Shown piece by piece: positions 58,438 to 64,000 of a DNA stretch of 64,000 nucleotides. Below the pieces are notes generated by a model, which saw only the letters and a program-made list of their open reading frames with translations, had not been told where the DNA came from and searched no databases. Position numbers and translations under genes: made by a program. The DNA is from Paenibacillus amylolyticus (GTDB taxonomy: Bacteria; Bacillota; Bacilli; Paenibacillales; Paenibacillaceae), in contig NZ_CP121451.1 in the NCBI RefSeq assembly GCF_029689945.1, forward strand, positions 3,906,001 through 3,970,000. The letters run 5' to 3'. Positions within the stretch are counted from its first letter, which is position 1; each line of letters begins with the position of its first letter.

Positions 58438-59355
58438 ATGACCGAGGAGATTCAGGAGCAATATGCGGACGAGTTGGAAGCATTTCACATATGGATGAAG
58501 GACGCCGGATATACAGGCCATACAGTAAAATCATACACGGGTGACGTGGTGGAATTTCTGGTCTCCATTCAAGGGAAGTCACTGGAGCAGGTCAAAAAGC
58601 TGCATGTGCTGTCTTTTCTGTCCCGCGCCCGGGAGCGTGGGGTTAGTGATGCCACCAGAAATCGCAAACATGCGGCAGTGAACTGTTTTTACAAATCCCT
58701 CATTGAACTCGAATTGTTATCGAATAATCCGGCTTTTGGGATCAAAAAATCCAAAACCGAGAAAAACCGTGCGCCTGTTTTCCTTGATGAAAGTGGTTTG
58801 ACACGTTTCCTGGAGTCGGTAGATGGCAAGTATCGCACACGTAACCTGGCTGTTTTTCTGCTGATGGGATATATGGGATTACGGGTAGGAGAAGTGCATG
58901 CTTTGAATTGCAAAGACTATAATGCGGAGCGGCGTACTTTGGATGTATTTGGTAAAGGGCGTAAGTGGCGCTCCCTGCCTGTACCCGAGACTGTGGCAAA
59001 CGTATTGTCGCAAGCGATGGCTGAGCGTCTGGAGCCTTGGCGACCAAAAGAGGAAGCATTGTTTGTCTCGCAAAAAGGCAAGAGACTGTCGATTCGCAGC
59101 ATCCAGCTGATCTCTACGGAAACCTTTGAACGCTTCCAGCAGGAATCACCAGCCAATCAACGTCAAAACTACTCCAGTCATAAGCTGCGTCACTCCTTCG
59201 CGACCATGATGTTGCGACGTGGAGCCGACCTGCGTACGGTGCAGGAGCTGCTCGGTCACGCATCCATTCAAACGACAACGGTCTATACACATGTCACCAG
59301 CAGGGAGAAAGAAGAGGCTATGGCTCTGCTGGACGTTAAACTGCCGATATATTAA
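58438..59355 (+). CDS. XerC/XerD-type tyrosine recombinase
   Basis: This is a 305-residue tyrosine recombinase. The N-terminal SAM-like domain covers about residues 10-95. The catalytic set is complete: R in [13 protein letters not shown] in [20 protein letters not shown] (H and R), LGHASIQTT and the nucleophile in TTVYTHV. Size and layout match XerC/XerD and integron-like recombinases, not large phage integrases. The start is ATG 58438, 9 nt after GAGG. There is no phage or IS context. Structured repeat copy 2 forms its leader. Whether it acts on dif, on the repeats or elsewhere cannot be told. Confidence 0.88.
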   Translation: MTEEIQEQYADELEAFHIWMKDAGYTGHTVKSYTGDVVEFLVSIQGKSLEQVKKLHVLSFLSRARERGVSDATRNRKHAAVNCFYKSLIELELLSNNPAFGIKKSKTEKNRAPVFLDESGLTRFLESVDGKYRTRNLAVFLLMGYMGLRVGEVHALNCKDYNAERRTLDVFGKGRKWRSLPVPETVANVLSQAMAERLEPWRPKEEALFVSQKGKRLSIRSIQLISTETFERFQQESPANQRQNYSSHKLRHSFATMMLRRGADLRTVQELLGHASIQTTTVYTHVTSREKEEAMALLDVKLPIY

Positions 59356-59398
59356 GAACTAAATTAAGAAGAAAAGAGTGCTTATTTAATCTGAAGAG

Positions 59399-59426
59399 AA
59401 GTCTGTCCAAGTGACAGACTTTTTTT
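59399..59426 (+). terminator. Terminator after recombinase gene
   Basis: AAGTCTGTC at 59399-59407 pairs with GACAGACTT at 59413-59421 and is followed by a T run. Confidence 0.85.
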
Positions 59427-59511
59427 GTTTTCATTTGGAGGATTAAAGTTTAAAACATAATTAATATTATGTTAACTTGTTTTCAGAAAAGTGATTCTTA
59501 TTCTTAAAAAA

Positions 59512-59562
59512 CCAAAAGACCATCTGAATCTTCTCTTTGGAAGAATCAAAATGGTCTTTTGG
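59512..59562 (-). terminator. Terminator-like hairpin of ldh
   Basis: CCAAAAGACCAT at 59512-59523 pairs perfectly with ATGGTCTTTTGG at 59551-59562, with inner CTTC/GAAG pairing. It lies downstream of ldh on the minus strand; the stretch up to 59640 has no gene. Confidence 0.65.
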
Positions 59563-59644
59563 CTGCTATGGCAGATCTTTTAATGACAACATTTAATGTG
59601 CTGAATCGTTCACCGCATAAAAGATTGCATGTTCTATGGCTGGA

Positions 59645-60580
59645 TTACTCCAGTCCAGCGATTTGTTCTTTTAATTTGTTAGCAGATGCCTGGAAAGCCA
59701 CTTTCTCGGTTTCATTCAACGGAAGAGGCAGAATCTCGCGCACACCGTTGCGATCGACAACGCATGGAACGCCCAGATAAACATCCGATACGCCATTGTA
59801 GTCTTCAAGCAACGTGGACACGTTCAGAACGGAGCCCTCGTTGCCGAGAATTGCAGCTACAATGCGGTCCAGAGCAAGGGCAATTGCATAGGAAGTTGCG
59901 CCTTTGGCATTAATAATCTCATACGCTGCATTTTTGGTACGGTCGAAGATATCTTGCTGTGTCTCTTCATCCAGTTCCAGATCTGTTCCTGCAACGTTGG
60001 CCAGGCTCCATACAGGTACTTCGGAATCGCCATGCTCACCAATAATGTGGGCGTGAATACTACGTGGGTCGATTCCTTTATTTTTACCAATCAGGTAACG
60101 GAAACGTGCGCTATCGAGCAATGTACCTGAACCGATGACACGGGAAGCAGGCCATCCGCTTTGTTTCCAGGATGTATAGGACAAAATATCTACAGGATTC
60201 GTTGCAATCAACAAAATTCCATGGGAATTCACTTCAGTAATACGCTCAATAATATCTTTGAAAATGCTTGCATTTTTCTTCAGCAGATCAATCCGGGTCT
60301 CGCCTGGTTTCTGGGAGGCACCTGCTGTAATAATTATGATATCTGCATCTTTGCAGTCCGAATAATCGCCAGCCCATACTTTCACGCCTCCGGTAAACGG
60401 AAGACCGTGGTTCATATCCAGCATTTCGCCGGTTGCCTTATCATGATTCACATCCACAAATACCAACTCGGATGAACGCTGTCTCAACATGAGCGTGTAT
60501 CCCGTTGTTGTTCCCACCGCACCCATGCCTACAATCACGACACGACTGGGTTTCAATGCTGCACTGTTTGTCATGTTCAT
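59645..60580 (-). CDS. ldh: L-lactate dehydrogenase
   Basis: This NAD-dependent enzyme interconverts pyruvate and lactate, the usual fermentative sink when the pyruvate dehydrogenase route is blocked. The nucleotide fold VVIVGMGAVGTTTGYTL is near residue 14, substrate residues are in ASQKPGETRIDLL, the catalytic histidine is in IGEHGDSEVP near 180, and SGTLLDSARFR precedes it. It has 311 residues. AAGGAG lies before ATG 60580, with a second possible ATG at 60574. I looked for a Rex operator upstream and found only weak half sites. Confidence 0.96.
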   Translation of the reverse strand: MNMTNSAALKPSRVVIVGMGAVGTTTGYTLMLRQRSSELVFVDVNHDKATGEMLDMNHGLPFTGGVKVWAGDYSDCKDADIIIITAGASQKPGETRIDLLKKNASIFKDIIERITEVNSHGILLIATNPVDILSYTSWKQSGWPASRVIGSGTLLDSARFRYLIGKNKGIDPRSIHAHIIGEHGDSEVPVWSLANVAGTDLELDEETQQDIFDRTKNAAYEIINAKGATSYAIALALDRIVAAILGNEGSVLNVSTLLEDYNGVSDVYLGVPCVVDRNGVREILPLPLNETEKVAFQASANKLKEQIAGLE

Positions 60581-60908
60581 ATCCTCTCCTTTTGGGTTAT
60601 ACTCCCATCCATATTAAGGGATTACAGAATATAAAGCGAGTGTTGTCTATAAAATAGTTCACATTTCATGTCTTTTTACCATTTATTCCGTCGAAAAACA
60701 GTTTAGGATGAAATTAATGGTATCAGATGTGCGACATATAGCCGAGAAAATTAACTAAAAAAGGGAGAGAGTCGGCCCTTAGCGGGCAATGAGCCTTTTA
60801 CATAAGGTTTGTGGTAGAATAGGAGCAGTGGATTCTGATGAATCGTAAATAAAACGCCATGGGACAGGCATGCGCGCCTGTATATTGGATGAGAGAGGTG
60901 GAACCCAC

Positions 60909-62186
60909 TTGCGTTCGCAATGGATCAAAATCGCGCAGACAGCATTGCTGTCTATAGGTATAGCAGCTTTACTCGCTGCATGCACCGACTCAGATCAACC
61001 TCCGGAAGCAGAACCTCCGCAGCAGCAGGAGGACGCCGGAAATACAGGGCAGACATTAACGGTCGTTCCCCCTGTAAACAGTACAGAATCTGCAGATATG
61101 GCCAAGTACCAAATACAGACCCGTTTAACCGATTTTCAGTTGCTTAATGACAACGGGGGATTGGCGTGGGGTGTGACACGGAATGCGCTGCGACTGTACT
61201 ATACACAGGACCAGGGAAAGACCTGGACCAATATTTCACCCTCGGAAAATGTACAATTTCCGGCTAACCCCAAATATGGACAAAGCATTTATTTTGTAGA
61301 TCGTACACATGGCTGGATTGTTCGTGAAGGCATGGGTGGAACAGACACCATGGTGCTTCGCACCAACAATGGGGGTGTAACCTGGAGTCTCTCTTCACTG
61401 TCCAAGACGGATAAAGTGACTGCGATCTCATTTGTATCTCCTGAAAAAGGCTGGATTCTTACCACGGTAGATACCGCTATTGGTAAACAGGACAAGAAAC
61501 TGTATTTCACCAAGGACGGTGGAATCACCTGGAATCGGATGTCCTCCAGTGATGAAGACGGTAAAACGGAAGCAGAAGAGATTTCCAGACGTGGATACAC
61601 CACAGGCATGACTTTCTCGGATCCAAAGCATGGTTTCCTGACAGCAATCGAGTTCGGTACACCGAAGTTGTATGTGACCTCAGACGGCGGAGAGAACTGG
61701 GATGCAGGACCATCTTTCTTCGATCGAAAAAAATTCAACGGCTGTGGTAATTTCAGTATCAGTCCACCACAATTTTTTGGACGTGAAGCCCAATCTGCCT
61801 GGATGTCCATGTCTTGTGCTCAAGGCGAGAGCACGGCATTTAATGGTTTTTTCACCACAGATGGCGGAAAGAGCTGGAAAGTATCCAATTTTACGTTAAA
61901 TAAACAAACGGGTGCGAATCGTAACCTTTCACCGGTATTTCTGAATGGAATGGAAGGTTGGGCGATGCAGAAGGGCATAACCTACCACACCAAGGATGCG
62001 GGCAAAACATGGAATGCTCTTCCTGCAAGCAGTGTGCTGGAGAACATTCTCGAAGACTATCCGGAAATTGTGAAGATGCAGATGGTTACTTCCAAGCTGG
62101 GCTGGATATTGGTTGAAAATACCGATGCCAAAAGATCGTTGTTACTGCAAACTGTGGACGGCGGTGCACAGTGGAAAGTGCTTTAA
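60909..62186 (+). CDS. Beta-propeller (YCF48/BNR-like) lipoprotein
   Basis: This is a secreted lipoprotein of about 425 residues. The signal (RSQWIKIAQTALLSIGIAALLAAC) ends in a lipobox near residue 25, followed by an acidic Pro/Gln linker. The body has repeated BNR-like turns typical of photosystem stability factor/HCF136-type propellers: TQDQGKTWTNIS, TNNGGVTWSLS, TKDGGITWNRM, TSDGGENWDAG, TTDGGKSWKVS, TKDAGKTWNAL and TVDGGAQWKVL. Seven copies suit a seven-bladed propeller. The start is TTG 60909 with GAGAGGTGG upstream. Function is unknown; the extracellular position suggests binding of glycan or protein. Confidence 0.82.
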   Translation: MRSQWIKIAQTALLSIGIAALLAACTDSDQPPEAEPPQQQEDAGNTGQTLTVVPPVNSTESADMAKYQIQTRLTDFQLLNDNGGLAWGVTRNALRLYYTQDQGKTWTNISPSENVQFPANPKYGQSIYFVDRTHGWIVREGMGGTDTMVLRTNNGGVTWSLSSLSKTDKVTAISFVSPEKGWILTTVDTAIGKQDKKLYFTKDGGITWNRMSSSDEDGKTEAEEISRRGYTTGMTFSDPKHGFLTAIEFGTPKLYVTSDGGENWDAGPSFFDRKKFNGCGNFSISPPQFFGREAQSAWMSMSCAQGESTAFNGFFTTDGGKSWKVSNFTLNKQTGANRNLSPVFLNGMEGWAMQKGITYHTKDAGKTWNALPASSVLENILEDYPEIVKMQMVTSKLGWILVENTDAKRSLLLQTVDGGAQWKVL

Positions 62187-62221
62187 ATGAAGTGTTTTAG
62201 ATGTGAATAGATAGGAAAAGT

Positions 62222-62242
62222 GAGGAGCCAGCGGGTTCCTTT
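62222..62242 (+). terminator. Weak terminator after propeller gene
   Basis: GGAGCC pairs with GGTTCC, including a G-U pair, around a short loop, followed by TTTTCTTTT. Confidence 0.45.
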
Positions 62243-62328
62243 TCTTTTCACTTAGTTTGTGAAATAAATCACAAATAAATTAGTTAAAAGGTGATATATT
62301 TAACTCAACAAGAGAAGGAGTGATGAAG

Positions 62329-62538
62329 ATGAGAACCAACGGTCAGACTCAATTCACGCAGGCGGACGATTTAACCAGATATATGCTTCAATTATGCTAC
62401 ACATGTGACGATGCGAATCGTTGTACCACAGAGGAAGCAGTGAAGGCTTGCATGGCAGAGCATGCACAGGCGGACCAGCCCGAACCAGCTGAAGGTGGAG
62501 ATGTAACTCGCGGGTTTATGGACTTGATGTACGCTTAG
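62329..62538 (+). CDS. Small cysteine-containing protein, unknown
   Basis: This is a 69-residue protein starting MRTNGQTQFTQADDLTR. ATG 62329 is 8 nt after AAGGAG; two further start codons overlap the site. It has CYTCDDANRC plus one later cysteine, and an acidic, Gln-rich middle. I do not recognise a family. It has its own ribosome binding site and terminator, so it is likely a real gene rather than noise. Confidence 0.6.
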   Translation: MRTNGQTQFTQADDLTRYMLQLCYTCDDANRCTTEEAVKACMAEHAQADQPEPAEGGDVTRGFMDLMYA

Positions 62539-62578
62539 ACATCATAACGGATCAAAAAAATGATATATCAACGTTTTT

Positions 62579-62601
62579 GCCCCCATCAGGGGGCTTTTTT
62601 T
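62579..62601 (+). terminator. Terminator after small-protein gene
   Basis: GCCCCC at 62579-62584 pairs with GGGGGC at 62589-62594, followed by seven T. Confidence 0.9.
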
Positions 62602-62603
62602 GA

Positions 62604-63448
62604 TTAGTTTACGTACTTTCCATAATCGGGTACGGCAATGCGGTCAAATTCATTAACCAATTTTCTAAGGCTTGTGGTTAATAATTCACCAGACATCGGT
62701 AGTCCATGGCCAGTTACAGCAACCAATGGCTTTAAACTTTCAAGTGTAACAACAGATTGCTTTGCAGCTTCCCAATCTGTTGTTAAATAGCGAGGCGGTC
62801 CACTGATCTCCAATTCCTGAGTGAGTACTTTATATATATACTCTTGTTTTACAGTAGCGAAGGCATCACCTGCGATTAAAGCTCCGTCACTTTCCCTAAA
62901 CAACGAAACATGCCCGGGAGAATGTCCTGGGTATGAATCCATCTAAATCCTGGCATATGGGGTACAGTTCCGTTCGGAGGTAACGTGTGTACATGACTTC
63001 CAAGGTTTATTGGTTCGTTAGGGAAAGCGGGGGACATCTTAGCTACCAAACCACCTTCAACTGTAGGGTCTGGTTCCGGGTAGCTTTTTACCCCTGTGAG
63101 GAAGGGGATCTCCAACGGATGTGCATAAACCGGAATTCCCCAGTGTTCGACAAGTTCGATTACCCCTCCGACATGATCAAAGTGTCCATGAGTCAAGATT
63201 ACTGCTTTGGGGCGACTGTTTGTACCAAATCGATCCTCAATGATAGAAATGATTTCATTTGCTGACTTTGGCATTCCAGCATCTACTAAAACGAACTCAT
63301 CAGATTTCGGGTTACCCACTAAACAGATATTTACAATTTGGATCGTGTAGCAAAATAAATCAGGTCGTATTTCAGTCCCCACACCACTTCCCACTGAAGT
63401 TACAGGGATAAACTTGTAATCTTTACCGTAATTCAATTCTTCTTCCAT
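62604..63448 (-). CDS. MBL-fold metallo-hydrolase, frameshifted
   Basis: This is a metallo-beta-lactamase-fold hydrolase of 281 residues. The zinc motif ILTHGHFDHVGG is near residue 92, with further ligands in the intended HTPGHSPGHVSLF, AGDAFATV and VTGHGLPM. The frame breaks at GGG 62929-62931 on the + strand; one base restores that motif. The start is ATG 63448 with GGAGG upstream. The region from 62600 on looks more AT-rich than the rest. The substrate is unknown; relatives include glyoxalase II-like and lactonase-like enzymes. Confidence 0.85.
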
Positions 63449-63750
63449 TAGCTCATCCTCCTTAACATTGTTAAATTGACTTGCTGTAGTATACCCAAAA
63501 GTTTAAAATTATCCGATTTCTCAGCCTGTACAACTACAAACGTATAGTAAGACGGACTTGATTTACGCTTAGGCTAATCATTCATGGGGGACGTTTCTGC
63601 GGAAGGGTTCTTTTTAATCTGAAGTAAAATGTATGCGCTTCTAAATGTACTTCGCAAATAGTGTAGCATGGGTTATTATAGAAATAATTAAGGTGAATTA
63701 CTCAAAATGTGGAATTGATTTATTACCATAAGATAGAAAGGGATGAAACC
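63449..63750. promoter_or_regulatory. Divergent intergenic region, AT-rich
   Basis: About 300 nt between divergent genes. I see no gene, and no clear promoter pair or operator, only AT-rich DNA with AAGGG near 63738 as the site of the following gene. Confidence 0.4.
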
Positions 63751-64000
63751 ATGAATATTCAGGATCTCCCAATAGAAATAAAAGAACATATAGGGGAAGT
63801 CCAGAAAATCACTTTTCCTAAGCAAGGTCATACTTCGACTGTGGCTATTCTACATACGTTCGACCAAAAGTACATCATCAAAAAAACCGAAAACGAACTC
63901 TATAATGAATGGTTATCCGATGAATATCAGGTGCTTCAATCCCTCTACCATACGGGACTCCCTGTTCCAAAAGCATATTTATTTCATACGGAGGAGACAT
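63751..64000 (+). CDS. Phosphotransferase (APH-like), 5' part only
   Basis: The first 83 residues of a protein are visible before the window ends. They begin MNIQDLPIEIKEHIGEVQKI, with HTSTVAILHTFDQKYIIKKTENELYNEWLSDEYQVLQSLYHTGLPVPKAYLF, the layout of the N-terminal lobe of aminoglycoside phosphotransferase-like kinases (Lys in KYIIKKT, Glu in the following helix). AAAGGGATG lies before the ATG. The catalytic lobe is outside the window, so resistance versus metabolic kinase cannot be decided. Confidence 0.7.
   Translation, partial: MNIQDLPIEIKEHIGEVQKITFPKQGHTSTVAILHTFDQKYIIKKTENELYNEWLSDEYQVLQSLYHTGLPVPKAYLFHTEET

Noticed and set aside
60600..60700. Rex-like operator upstream of ldh
   Set aside because: Only half sites (TGTGAA and GACAA) with wrong spacing; not close enough to the TTGTGAA-type palindrome.

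Overview
The window looks like a chromosomal segment of a Paenibacillus-type member of the Bacillales. The evidence is Gram-positive gene content and synteny (pdhABCD, thyA-dfrA, fur with a PerR box, pspA-type operon, ycgF/G/H/I-like cluster), strong AAGGAGG-type ribosome binding sites, TTG and GTG starts, lipoprotein signal peptides, c-di-AMP and FMN riboswitches, and moderate G+C. No rRNA, tRNA, prophage, IS element or CRISPR array is visible. The species call is an inference.

Layout. 1-2.8 kb: thiamine pyrophosphokinase end, TRIC-like channel, LMW phosphatase, esterase. 3.0-8.1 kb: pyruvate dehydrogenase complex. 8.4-15 kb: thyA-dfrA, gltD, fur, topB. 15-22.5 kb: HAD hydrolase, ArsR-type regulator divergent from an MFS pump, then an operon of orphan ABC ATPase, FG-GAP lipoprotein and two-component system. 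22.6-29.4 kb: glycogen synthesis (glgC divergent from glgBA) and a neopullulanase-type GH13 enzyme. 29.7-35.2 kb: M20 hydrolase, amino-acid ABC importer, a c-di-AMP-riboswitch-controlled 3D-domain protein, polysaccharide deacetylase. 35.3-38.3 kb: LpdD-like protein and a PspA/DUF350/DUF4178/DUF4247 envelope-stress operon. 38.4-44.8 kb: HNH protein, moeA-mobB, XerS-like recombinase, GNAT, SDR, aldo-keto reductase. 44.8-50.6 kb: a 640-nt regulatory-looking gap, then amino-acid permease, YcgG, LysE exporter, DUF1989 protein, amidase. 50.8-53.4 kb: FMN-riboswitch-controlled EamA transporter and a DinB/CGNR divergent pair. 53.5-64 kb: amidohydrolase, amino-acid permease, unknown protein, tyrosine recombinase, ldh, beta-propeller lipoprotein, MBL hydrolase and a partial phosphotransferase.

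Most striking signals. (1) A roughly 200-nt repeat occurs twice (42759-42991, 58190-58408), both copies on the + strand and both just upstream of a gene. Its stems covary and contain G-U pairs that exist only in the + strand, so it looks like a structured RNA or a mobile RNA-like element that I cannot name. (2) Twenty-one genes carry about 29 one-base frameshifts, nearly all in short homopolymers. Restoring one base each returns full-length family members, so these look like sequencing or assembly errors rather than decay. The coordinates below give the intended full genes.

The genes mostly form ordinary housekeeping modules: pyruvate oxidation, one-carbon/thymidylate metabolism, glycogen storage, Moco synthesis and amino-acid import. 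Accessory stress and envelope modules lie between them.
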